From positions 1 through 20,858 of the forward strand of contig CAZIPZ010000051.1 of the NCBI GenBank assembly GCA_964541075.1: a stretch of DNA of 20,858 nucleotides, in the 5' to 3' direction. The notes beneath the pieces were generated by a model, which saw only the letters and a list, made by a program, of their open reading frames with translations, had not been told where the DNA came from and made no database searches. The stretch comes from CAZIPZ01 sp964541075. GTDB taxonomy: Bacteria; Acidobacteriota; Terriglobia; 20CM-2-55-15. Position 1 is the first letter of the stretch. Each line of letters starts with the position of its first letter. Of the stretch, positions 13,197 to 20,358 are shown one piece after another. The position numbers and the translations under genes are program-made.

Positions 13197-14252
13197 CATC
13201 GTTTGGAGCCGGCATGTTCTTTTCCCGGCTTGCAAGGGCTTCCTGCTCGGCCCGGCGGATTTCCTCAAGCACTTCCCGCTCGACGTGTTCGAGTGCAGAT
13301 CGTGTCACCCCTCGCCTTTGCAAGTAGGATTCATAGACGCCGATGGGATCACGTTTACCCCAATATTCGAAGACATCGGGAGGAAAAATCTCACGAGCCT
13401 CGCGTTCGTCGTGCGTTGCATGGCCTCCCAATCGAAAAGTCTCGGCAAAAATAATTGAAGGACCGTGCCCGTTGCGTGCGTTCTCGGCAGCCAGTCGCGT
13501 CGCCGCGTAAACGTCCAGCACATTGTTGCCGTTGCATGAGAATCCCTGAACTCCGTATGCCTTGCTCCAAGCATTGAATGGGCCTGCTTGGTGTTGATCA
13601 AAACGTGTGCCAAGGGCGACTTGGTTATTCTGGAGAACATAAATTGCGGGCGCCTTCAAGACTGCCGCNNNNNNNNNNCATGGAAAGCTGTCGTTTTGGT
13701 TGCTCCATCTCCGACCCAGGTCAGCGCTACGGCCCGCTCGCCCCGCTGCTTGAAGGCAAGTGCGATGCCTGCGATAACGGTGGTCAGGGCGCCAACCTGG
13801 CTTACAGGCGCGATGACGCCATTCTTCATGCTCCCGACATGCAGGTCTTTTCCCTTGCTAGGCGAATCTCGGGTTGCGAGGTATTCGCGGAACAAATCAG
13901 CGATGGGGATCCCCATTTCATGGCAAGCGCCGGCATTCCGGATCATTGGTCCAACCTTGTCGATACTCCGGTCTAAGGCATGAACGTTTCCAACCGTGAC
14001 GGCTTCTTCGCCCGTGCCCAGCCATGCTTTGGACAGAACACCTTGCTTCACCCACCGTCTAAGGGTCAGGTCGTGGAGGCGAAACCGAAGCATGCCGGAA
14101 TATAGATCCAGGAGCTGTTTAGCGCTCATTTCTCCGACGATTTTCGCTCGCTCGGGATCTCCCTCGATGACATTGCAGTACTCCTGAACGATTGCAGCGT
14201 CCGGTCGCCAGTTGGAATATTCTGGAGGGTCGAACATCGAGTAGCGTTGCAT
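13141..14252 (-). CDS. Stand-alone ThDP-dependent dehydrogenase E1 alpha subunit (interrupted by assembly gap)
   Basis: The product matches the alpha chain of 2-oxoacid (pyruvate, branched-chain or acetoin-type) dehydrogenases. It has G-T-G-E-E-A near residue 79, K-G-K-D-L-H-V-G-S near 133, W-V-G-D-G-A (ThDP/Mg site, 179-184), then after the gap A-A-V-L-K-A-P-A-I-Y-V-L-Q-N-N-Q-V-A, and F-R-L-G-G-H-A-T-H-D-E in the phosphorylation-loop region. The ten N at 13669-13678 fall inside the ThDP motif and put the two halves in different frames. Homologues have E-G-L-N-F-like residues here, which needs about 14 bases, so the shift is probably a gap-length artefact rather than a mutation. The K-T-T-A spacing after GDGA (usually S-T-G-D/E) is unusual. 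No beta subunit is adjacent. The stop lies within the VKOR 3' end. Confidence 0.82.
13669..13678. other. Assembly gap (ten N)
   Basis: Ten undetermined bases lie in the E1 alpha gene. From the flanking reading frames and the expected family sequence the true gap is probably 14 bases, so ten looks like a placeholder. Confidence 0.95.
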
Positions 14253-14390
14253 ATTAGCTATTAGATTAGATCAAGGCTCAAATGACGAAAATTTCTTCAA
14301 ATCATTTCTGTGACCCAGGCGAGGCGGACATTGGCGTGGACTCACCACCCCACGCTGATATTAATGAACAACCATCCTGATTTTATGGTG

Positions 14391-14420
14391 CTATAATGTC
14401 CGGGACCATTCTTGGAGGGG
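14391..14420 (+). promoter_or_regulatory. Extended -10 promoter and ribosome-binding site of the ccm operon
   Basis: TATAAT at 14392-14397 is a perfect sigma-70 -10 box, preceded by TG one base away (TGCTATAAT, extended -10). No good -35 lies 17 bases upstream, as is common for extended -10 promoters. A strong Shine-Dalgarno GGAGGGG is at 14414-14420, 7 bases before the ccmE ATG. A GCGTGG/CCACGC inverted repeat (14334-14354) lies upstream in the divergent region and could be a regulatory site. Confidence 0.62.
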
Positions 14421-14427
14421 TAAATCC

Positions 14428-14856
14428 ATGAAACGCAAACAGCTTAAGTTTGTCGTTGGCGCTCTGGTAATTGTACTCACGCTCACATATCTAGGGTTCT
14501 CAGGGTTCCAGGAAAGCATGGCCTATTATCAAACTGTATCCGAACTTTATGCATCGAAGGATACTTACTATGGCAAACGCCTCAAAGTGGCCGGCGATGT
14601 AGTTCCCGGCTCAATTCAGCGCGAAGGGAAAGTCGTCAAATTCGTGATCAGCCAGGGCTCGGATCAACTCCCCGTTCAATACGTTGGAACCGATCCCCTG
14701 CCGGACACGTTTCGAGACTATGCTCAGGCGGTAGCGGATGGACAGTATGGCGAGGACGGCGTTTTCACTGCTACCGGAATGCAGGCTAAATGCGCCTCCA
14801 AGTATGAGAAGGAAGCGGCAGCAGGCGTAAAGCCGGCTGACGGCGCGGAGTATTAG
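14428..14856 (+). CDS. ccmE: Cytochrome c maturation haem chaperone CcmE, Cys-type (CxxxY)
   Basis: CcmE binds haem covalently in the periplasm and carries it from CcmC to CcmF. The 142-residue protein has one N-terminal membrane segment (about 8-26). The OB-fold domain follows, with Y-Y-G-K-R-L-K-V-A-G-D-V-V-P-G-S, F-V-I-S-Q-G-S-D-Q-L-P-V-Q-Y-V-G, L-P-D-T-F, and G-Q-Y-G-E-D-G-V-F-T-A-T at the end. The haem site is A-K-C-A-S-K-Y: Cys122 and Tyr126 replace the usual His-x-x-x-Tyr. Cys-type CcmE is known from Desulfovibrio and some archaea. It is first in the operon, next to a clear promoter, and ends 2 bases before ccmF. Confidence 0.93.
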   Translation: MKRKQLKFVVGALVIVLTLTYLGFSGFQESMAYYQTVSELYASKDTYYGKRLKVAGDVVPGSIQREGKVVKFVISQGSDQLPVQYVGTDPLPDTFRDYAQAVADGQYGEDGVFTATGMQAKCASKYEKEAAAGVKPADGAEY

Positions 14857-14858
14857 TA

Positions 14859-16892
14859 ATGGCGCAAACTGGCCAATTCGCGTTGGCCTTAGCCTTCATA
14901 GTGACGATCTATTCGATCGTCGCTTCACTCCTTGGAATCCGTCTCAAAAACGACAAACTGATCGCAAGCGGGCGGAACGCCGCCGTCGGGGCGTTTGTTT
15001 GTGTCACAGCGGCAATCCTGGCTCTGGGTTATCTCTTCATCGTAAGCGACTTCTCCGTTAACTACGTCGCCGAGCATTCAAACCGTGATCTGCCGCTTTA
15101 CTTCAAGATCAGCGCGATTTGGGGAGGACAGGAAGGATCACTTCTATTTTGGGGATGGCTCCTCACGGTCTATTCCGCCCTCGTAATTGCACAAAACTGG
15201 CGCAAACATACTGCGATGATGCCATACGTGACGGCGGTGCTGATGGGCACGTCGTTGTTTTTCACGGCGATGCATGTCTTCGTGGTGAATCCATTTCATC
15301 AAGTTGCAATCATCCAGCCCGACGGTTCCAGCATTCCCTTCATTCCTCAGGATGGCGCAGGCCTCAATCCATTGCTGCAGTACATTCTGATGGTTATCCA
15401 TCCTCCGATTCTATACCTGGGCTTCGTTGGATTTGCGGTTCCTTTCGCATTCGCCATGGCTGCAATGCTTAGCCGACAGATGGGCGACACATGGATCCGT
15501 ACGACACGACGGTGGACCATGATTGCATGGTTTTTTCTGGGAATCGGCATTCTGCTCGGAGGCAAATGGGCTTACGTTGAATTGGGTTGGGGCGGATTCT
15601 GGGCATGGGATCCGGTTGAAAATGCATCCTTAATGCCGTGGCTGATTGGCACAGCCTTTCTTCATTCCGTGATGGTTCAGGAAAAGAAAGGCATGCTGAA
15701 GGTGTGGAACATGGTGCTTGTGATCCTCACCTACATCGCTTCCATTTTCGGAACGTTCCTAACGAGAAGCGGCGTTGTTTCGTCGGTTCATGCGTTTTCG
15801 CAGTCATCAATTGGTGGATATTTTCTGGCATTCATCATTGTTGGATTATCCGGCGCTCTCTACCTTCTTTTTGACAGACTGCCCTATTTGAAGAGTGAAA
15901 ATCAGATGGAATCCATCGTTTCACGCGAGAGCAGCTTCATGTTCAACAACCTTGTGCTGCTCGCTGCATGTTTCGCGGTTTTCTGGGGAACCATGCTGCC
16001 GGTGTTGTCTGAGGCTGTGCGCGGAGTCAAGATCAGCGTTGGCCCTCCGTTCTTTAATCGTGTCAACGTTCCAATCGCTGTCTTTCTGATGTTCCTCACA
16101 GGAGTTGGCCCCCTCCTTGCATGGCGAAAGGCTTCGACCAACAGCTTGAAGAGAAACTTTATGTGGCCTGCATGCATTGCACTGGCTTCCGGCGTCGTTC
16201 TTTACTTCATGGGCGTTGACCACTTTTATGCGTGGATGGCCGTTGTCATGTCTATTTTCGTGGGAATCACGATCCTTCGTGAATTCTACAAGGGTGCACG
16301 CGCTCGCAGCAGTGGAACAGGGGAGAATTTTGTCGAGGCGGTAGTAAACCTGACTCTTCGGAACACTCGTCGTTATGGCGGATATATCGTCCACTTCGGT
16401 TTTGTTCTTCTGTTCATCGGTTGGTCGGGACAGGCGTTCACAACTGACCTTCAGTCCGAAGTAGGCATTGGGGATTCAATTGAACTCCGTCAGTACGTCC
16501 TTCGAGTGGAGAATCTGGGAATTGAAGATACGCCGAACTATCAGACCAGCAAAGCTTCGATCGGCCTCTATGATAACGGCAAGAAAGTCGCTGTGATGCA
16601 TCCGGAACGCCGCTTCTACAAGGCCAGCCAGCAACCGACCACTGAGGTGGCGATTTGGTCCACACTCAAAGAAGACCTGTATGTTGTCTTCGCCGGGCCC
16701 TCTGCCGACGGTGCGAAAGCGATTGTTCAGGTTTATCTCAATCCTCTCGTCATGTGGGTCTGGATTGGCGGAATCGTCCTGGGTCTTGGAACATTGATCG
16801 CAATGCTGCCAAACAAGAAGTCTGTTCCTAGAAAGAGAGCGGTTCCGGAAGACGTGGCAGACAAGAAAGTTGAGGAAGCCCACGCGTCGTAA
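14859..16892 (+). CDS. ccmF: Cytochrome c haem lyase subunit CcmF
   Basis: CcmF takes haem from CcmE and, with CcmH, ligates it to CxxCH motifs of apocytochromes at the outer face of the membrane. The 677-residue, many-pass membrane protein has the tryptophan-rich WWD motif G-W-G-G-F-W-A-W-D-P-V-E-N (243-255). The four histidines expected from E. coli CcmF are present: His181 in I-H-P-P-I-L-Y-L-G, His269, His311 in S-S-V-H-A-F, and His512 in Y-I-V-H-F-G-F. A periplasmic domain follows (about 525-630) before the last membrane segment. Length matches the family (about 650). Translation starts 2 bases after the ccmE stop. Confidence 0.96.
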   Translation: MAQTGQFALALAFIVTIYSIVASLLGIRLKNDKLIASGRNAAVGAFVCVTAAILALGYLFIVSDFSVNYVAEHSNRDLPLYFKISAIWGGQEGSLLFWGWLLTVYSALVIAQNWRKHTAMMPYVTAVLMGTSLFFTAMHVFVVNPFHQVAIIQPDGSSIPFIPQDGAGLNPLLQYILMVIHPPILYLGFVGFAVPFAFAMAAMLSRQMGDTWIRTTRRWTMIAWFFLGIGILLGGKWAYVELGWGGFWAWDPVENASLMPWLIGTAFLHSVMVQEKKGMLKVWNMVLVILTYIASIFGTFLTRSGVVSSVHAFSQSSIGGYFLAFIIVGLSGALYLLFDRLPYLKSENQMESIVSRESSFMFNNLVLLAACFAVFWGTMLPVLSEAVRGVKISVGPPFFNRVNVPIAVFLMFLTGVGPLLAWRKASTNSLKRNFMWPACIALASGVVLYFMGVDHFYAWMAVVMSIFVGITILREFYKGARARSSGTGENFVEAVVNLTLRNTRRYGGYIVHFGFVLLFIGWSGQAFTTDLQSEVGIGDSIELRQYVLRVENLGIEDTPNYQTSKASIGLYDNGKKVAVMHPERRFYKASQQPTTEVAIWSTLKEDLYVVFAGPSADGAKAIVQVYLNPLVMWVWIGGIVLGLGTLIAMLPNKKSVPRKRAVPEDVADKKVEEAHAS

Positions 16893-17349
16893 GCTCCTGC
16901 TCGTCATCCTACTAGCTGCCGCCCCGTTTGCGCAGGCGACCGACTCGTCGCGCGCCAAGGAACTGGGCCTGCGCTTCATGTGCGTTTGCGGTGGTTGCGG
17001 CCAGGTTCTTACGAGCTGTAACCATATCGGGTGCCCGAGTTCAACGGGAATGCGAGCTGAACTGGAAAAACTCGTTCAGGAAGGTAAGTCCGATAGCGAG
17101 ATCATCGATGCTTTTTCGAAGAAGTTTGGCGTTAGCGTATTATCCGCGCCGCCAACGAGCGGCGGATTCAACCTTTCCGCGTGGTTGATGCCGTTTTTTG
17201 CGTTGCTTGCCGGCGCTTCTCTCGTCGTTTACTTCGTCCGCCGCTTCCGGTCGCAATGGGTTGTTAAGCCAGCCGCCGCGCCGCTGGATACATCGAGGTA
17301 TCAAGACCGGCTGGAAGACGAACTCAAGAATTACACCCCGGAAGATTAG
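16870..17349 (+). CDS. ccmH: CcmH-family apocytochrome thiol-handling protein with expanded Cys motif
   Basis: CcmH keeps apocytochrome cysteines reduced and presents them to CcmF. The 159-residue protein has a signal sequence (1-23), a cysteine-containing helical domain, a membrane helix (about 104-123) and a polar tail. The usual L-R-C-x-x-C-Q is changed to L-R-F-M-C-V-C-G-G-C-G-Q, followed by C-N-H-I-G-C. This gives Cys38, 40, 43, 50 and 55. The downstream helix signature (E-L-E-K-L-V-Q-E-G-K-S-D-S-E-I-I-D-A-F) and F-G-V-x-V-L are standard. The start is a TTG at 16870, 23 bases inside ccmF. The next in-frame Met (37) would remove the signal peptide, so TTG is preferred. Extra cysteines could bind metal or allow alternative disulfides. 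Confidence 0.85.
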   Translation: MRKPTRRKLLLVILLAAAPFAQATDSSRAKELGLRFMCVCGGCGQVLTSCNHIGCPSSTGMRAELEKLVQEGKSDSEIIDAFSKKFGVSVLSAPPTSGGFNLSAWLMPFFALLAGASLVVYFVRRFRSQWVVKPAAAPLDTSRYQDRLEDELKNYTPED

Positions 17350-17781
17350 ATGGTTTACCTGTTCTGTGCTTTGCTTGGCGGCACCGTGCTGGCGGCAATA
17401 TGCCGTCCCCTCTTTCGCAAGGATGACTCCCTCGAATCTGCGATCATTGAAGAAACCGAATGGGACCTACTTCAGCGCAAGAAGGAAGTCATTCTCGGAA
17501 ACATTCAAGACCTCGATTTCGAATACAAGTGCGGCAAGCTGTCTGACGAAGATTACAAGCAGGTCCGCGCCGAGATGAGCGGCGAAGCCGCTCTCGTTCT
17601 ACAAGAGATCGATAATATAGAATCCTCTCAGGACCTAGACGCCCTAATCCGTCGCGAAGTCTCTCTTCGCAGGAAGAAGACTGAAATCAGCCGCGATCTT
17701 TTCTGCCCTTCATGCAATGCCAAGAACCCGCCCACAAACAAGTTTTGTGCGTCGTGCGGAGTTAAAATAGACATTTCATGA
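17350..17781 (+). CDS. CcmI-like membrane protein with C-terminal zinc ribbon
   Basis: This 143-residue protein starts on the base after the ccmH stop. It has an N-terminal membrane helix (1-18). A charged helical region follows with the pattern seen at the start of CcmI: R-K-K-E-V-I-L-G-N-I-Q-D-L-D-F-E-Y-K-x-G-K-L-S-D-E-D-Y-K-Q at 43-71. A second helix comes next, and then a zinc ribbon with two C-x-x-C pairs (Cys119/122 and Cys133/136). CcmI binds apocytochrome C-termini through TPR repeats, but no TPR region is present here. Its place in the operon suggests a scaffold or adaptor for the CcmF-CcmH complex. The ribbon is C-terminal to a single N-terminal helix, so its side of the membrane is uncertain. 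Confidence 0.78.
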   Translation: MVYLFCALLGGTVLAAICRPLFRKDDSLESAIIEETEWDLLQRKKEVILGNIQDLDFEYKCGKLSDEDYKQVRAEMSGEAALVLQEIDNIESSQDLDALIRREVSLRRKKTEISRDLFCPSCNAKNPPTNKFCASCGVKIDIS

Positions 17782-18107
17782 TTCTGCTAACCTTGCTTGC
17801 CCAGGAAGGCGAGAAAGCCATAACGGTTCCCAACGCCATGGGCGCGCATACGTGGTTTATTATCATTGCGGTTGGTTCTTTTCTCGCCTGGAGCATCAGT
17901 TACTCCTTGCAATTGCACAAGGAAGCCCTGAAAAGGAAAGGACGAGCGGCGCTCATGGAGCGGAAGGAGCAACTGATCGACCTCATCACAGAACTGGAAA
18001 CTCAAAAGGAAGCCGGCAGTATCACCGAAAGAAACTACAAACAGGAACTCAAAGACCTCAAGTTTCGCCTCTCCAAGATAATTGGCGAACTGGGTTCGCG
18101 ATCATAG
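17778..18107 (+). CDS. Small membrane-anchored coiled-coil protein, second CcmI-like element
   Basis: This 109-residue protein starts at an ATG overlapping the previous stop by 4 bases (ATGA). A short polar N-terminus precedes one membrane helix (about 24-44). Residues 47-104 are a long charged helix, likely a coiled coil. The stretch R-K-E-Q-L-I-D-L-I-T-E-L-E, then G-S-I-T-E-R-N-Y-K-Q, mirrors the same region of the preceding protein (R-K-K-x-x-x-x-x-I-x-x-L then G-K-L-S-x-x-x-Y-K-Q). The two look like diverged half-CcmI paralogues. No catalytic motif is visible. A role in assembling the haem-lyase complex is inferred from position only. Confidence 0.72.
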   Translation: MILLTLLAQEGEKAITVPNAMGAHTWFIIIAVGSFLAWSISYSLQLHKEALKRKGRAALMERKEQLIDLITELETQKEAGSITERNYKQELKDLKFRLSKIIGELGSRS

Positions 18108-18153
18108 CGCTATATCGCTTCGCACCTGAAGCGAACAATTGCCTTCTTACAAG

Positions 18154-18870
18154 ATGCCCACTACATTTGCTTTGGAATCCGAGGATATCCGCAAGACATT
18201 CGGGCATTTTACGGCGCTTGGCGGGATCACGCTGGCCGTCAATCGCGGAGAATTCGTCGCTTTATTTGGAAGAAACGGCGCCGGAAAGACGACTTTTCTG
18301 AAAACCGCAGCAACGCTCGTCAGGCCAACACATGGAAAACTTCGCATCGAAGGCATCGACATCCACGACCAGCCCGAACAAGCGCGGCGACACATCGGTT
18401 TTTTGTCTCACAATACTTATCTGTATCGAGATCTAAATCCTGTCGAAAATCTCCGTTTTTTTGGCCGGCTCTATGGATTAACGAATCCCGACGAACGGAT
18501 TCACAAGCTGCTGGAAAGAGTCGGGCTTCAGCGACGCGCCAACGATCCGGTTCGCTCATTCTCTCGCGGACTGAACCAACGGCTCGGCCTGGCTCGCGTC
18601 ATGCTCCACGATCCCTCCCTGATCTTGCTTGACGAGCCTTACACCGGTCTTGACGCAAATGCCGTGGAAATGTTGAATCAAATGCTCGATGAAGCTGTCG
18701 GCACAGGCAAAACCATCATCCTCACCACGCATGACATTGAGCACGGACTTCGGGCCGCGAGTAGGGCGGTGATCATCGATCGGGGAAAGGTGGTTTACAG
18801 CGGGAATGCGCGCGATTCATCCACACGCGAAGCTTACGCTCAATACATTCGCGTGGGGGTGTCACGATGA
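18154..18870 (+). CDS. ccmA: CcmA, ATP-binding subunit of the CcmABCD haem-handling ABC complex
   Basis: CcmA hydrolyses ATP to release haem-loaded CcmE from the CcmC complex. From the ATG at 18154 the protein is 238 residues. It has Walker A G-R-N-G-A-G-K-T (about 39-46), a Q-loop-equivalent region with G-F-L-S-H-N-T-Y-L-Y, and signature F-S-R-G-L-N-Q-R-L-G-L-A-R. Walker B is L-I-L-L-D-E-P-Y-T-G-L-D and the switch His is in T-T-H-D. The S-R-G-x-x-Q-R form of the signature is typical of CcmA-like exporters. A TTG at 18139 would add five residues, but ATG was chosen for family fit. It ends with a 4-base overlap with ccmB. Confidence 0.9.
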   Translation: MPTTFALESEDIRKTFGHFTALGGITLAVNRGEFVALFGRNGAGKTTFLKTAATLVRPTHGKLRIEGIDIHDQPEQARRHIGFLSHNTYLYRDLNPVENLRFFGRLYGLTNPDERIHKLLERVGLQRRANDPVRSFSRGLNQRLGLARVMLHDPSLILLDEPYTGLDANAVEMLNQMLDEAVGTGKTIILTTHDIEHGLRAASRAVIIDRGKVVYSGNARDSSTREAYAQYIRVGVSR

Positions 18871-19532
18871 AGGCGATTTCTGCAATCATTTTCAAAGATA
18901 TCGTCATCGAGTTGCGGAATAAGGAATCCATAAGCTCGATGCTTATGTTCGGAATTCTCGTGCTTGTGATATTCAACTTCGCATTCGAGCCGAGCAGCAT
19001 CGATCGCGCCCTTATCGCTCCAGGCACGTTGTGGGTGGCTTTTTCATTTGCTGCCATCCTTGGCCTGAACCGATCATTGGCAAAGGAGATCGACAACGAC
19101 TGTCTTCAGGGTCTGCTTCTCGCACCCCTCAGCCGCGGCGCCCTGTATCTGGGGAAGGTGGTGGGTAATTTCATATTCATAATGATCGCGGAACTCATCG
19201 TCTTGCCTGCATTCGTTGTGTTTAACAATCTGAAATTCAATCTGCAGATGCTCGAAATCGCCGCGATCGCATGCCTGGGAACATTGGCTGTTGCATCCGT
19301 TGGAACCACGCTCTCCACGATTTCAGCCAACACTAGAATGAAGGAGGTTATGCTTCCAGTGCTTCAGATTCCGCTCACCATACCGGCCGTCATTGCGTCT
19401 GTCGAAGCCACTGGAATGGTGCTGAGCGGTGAAACGGCTCAAATCTCTTCTTGGCTGTACCTTTTGGCGGGGTTTAGTATTGTTTACCTGACTGCCTCAT
19501 ATCTGGTGTTCGATTTCGTTGTGGAGGAGTGA
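18867..19532 (+). CDS. ccmB: CcmB, membrane subunit of the CcmABCD complex
   Basis: This 221-residue, six-helix membrane protein starts with the cytoplasmic stretch I-I-F-K-D-I-V-I-E-L-R-N-K-E-S-I-S-S-M, the CcmB signature (D-x-x-x-E-x-R). L-N-R-S-L-A-K-E and D-C-L-Q-G-L-L-L-A-P also match CcmB. E. coli CcmB is 220 residues. It pairs with CcmA as the ABC permease. The ATG overlaps the ccmA stop (ATGA), and its own stop overlaps the ccmC start. Confidence 0.92.
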   Translation: MKAISAIIFKDIVIELRNKESISSMLMFGILVLVIFNFAFEPSSIDRALIAPGTLWVAFSFAAILGLNRSLAKEIDNDCLQGLLLAPLSRGALYLGKVVGNFIFIMIAELIVLPAFVVFNNLKFNLQMLEIAAIACLGTLAVASVGTTLSTISANTRMKEVMLPVLQIPLTIPAVIASVEATGMVLSGETAQISSWLYLLAGFSIVYLTASYLVFDFVVEE

Positions 19533-20200
19533 TGAAATCCAAAGTTCTTGGAATTCTTACGCTCGTATTCATGATTGCCGCGCTCTATATGATTTTTATC
19601 TATGCGCCCAATGAGGCAACCATGGGCGTGATTCAGCGCATTTTCTATTTCCATCTACCCTCGGGAATCTCGTCCTATGTGTCGGCGTACCTCCTGGGTT
19701 TCGGGAGCATCATGTTCCTGATCAAACGAGATCTCAAATGGGATCGATTCGCGTCAGGATCAGCCGAAATGGGGGTGCTCTTCACGAGCCTATCGATCAT
19801 GACGGGCATGTTATGGGCGAAACCCGTTTGGGGCATCTGGTGGGCATGGGATGCGCGGCTGACTCTGCAACTGCTGCTGGGCCTCTTCTATGTTGCATAC
19901 CTGATGCTCCGAGCGTATCTCCCCGAGCGTGAAAAGAGGGCGTCCTTATCTGCTGTCTTCGGATTGCTGGGCATGGTGGACGTACCCTTCAACTATTTGT
20001 CGATCCGATGGTGGCGAACCCAACACCCTCAACCGGTTATCGGAGGCGGCGGACTGGATTGGGATATGTGGAAGGTCATGATCGTATCGTTCCTGGCATT
20101 CGCTTGCCTATATGCCTACCTTCTTGACCGGCGAATTGCCATTGCGAAGGTCGAGGAGGAAGTCGACTATCTGGATCACGCCGTCCTAGCGCATGAATAA
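19532..20200 (+). CDS. ccmC: CcmC, haem-presenting WWD-domain protein
   Basis: CcmC holds haem at the outer membrane face and attaches it to CcmE. The 222-residue protein has about six membrane helices. The WWD motif is W-G-I-W-W-A-W-D-A-R-L-T (about 100-111), and the two haem-ligand histidines are His41 in Y-F-H-L-P-S-G and His166 in R-T-Q-H-P. The D-V-P-F-N-Y-L-S-I-R-W-W block is typical. I chose the ATG at 19532 (TGATG junction with ccmB, GGAGG at 19523-19527). A GTG at 19529 is also in frame but sits too close to that site. A polar C-terminal tail overlaps ccmD by 8 bases. Confidence 0.94.
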   Translation: MKSKVLGILTLVFMIAALYMIFIYAPNEATMGVIQRIFYFHLPSGISSYVSAYLLGFGSIMFLIKRDLKWDRFASGSAEMGVLFTSLSIMTGMLWAKPVWGIWWAWDARLTLQLLLGLFYVAYLMLRAYLPEREKRASLSAVFGLLGMVDVPFNYLSIRWWRTQHPQPVIGGGGLDWDMWKVMIVSFLAFACLYAYLLDRRIAIAKVEEEVDYLDHAVLAHE

Positions 20201-20333
20201 TCTTTTTATAGCGTACTCTGTCGTATTCATCGCCCTTTTTGTCTTCACGTGGCTGATGACTTCACGCCAAAAGCGCCTCGAAAAAAAAGTAGAGGACTTA
20301 AAGGCGAGACTTAAGGAAACGTCGCGAAAATAG
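20193..20333 (+). CDS. ccmD: CcmD-like small membrane protein, 46 aa
   Basis: A 46-codon frame starts at ATG 20193, inside the end of ccmC (8-base overlap), and ends with TAG at 20331-20333. It has a single membrane helix (about residues 4-22, N-L-F-I-A-Y-S-V-V-F-I-A-L-F-V-F-T-W-L), then a basic stop-transfer stretch (R-Q-K-R) and a charged helix (L-E-K-K-V-E-D-L-K-A-R-L-K-E). This is the shape of CcmD, the small subunit that releases holo-CcmE from CcmABC. CcmD sequences are poorly conserved, so the call rests on size, topology and position. Confidence 0.8.
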   Translation: MNNLFIAYSVVFIALFVFTWLMTSRQKRLEKKVEDLKARLKETSRK

Positions 20334-20358
20334 CGACTTCCCGGGCTCGCAAGAGGCC

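Noticed and set aside
13578..13983. Two plus-strand frames across the N gap
   Set aside because: They are antisense to the E1 alpha gene, pass through undetermined bases and have no family features.
15921..16394. 157-codon minus-strand frame opposite ccmF
   Set aside because: It is antisense to conserved ccmF helices, with a charged, Cys/His-rich composition typical of shadow frames.
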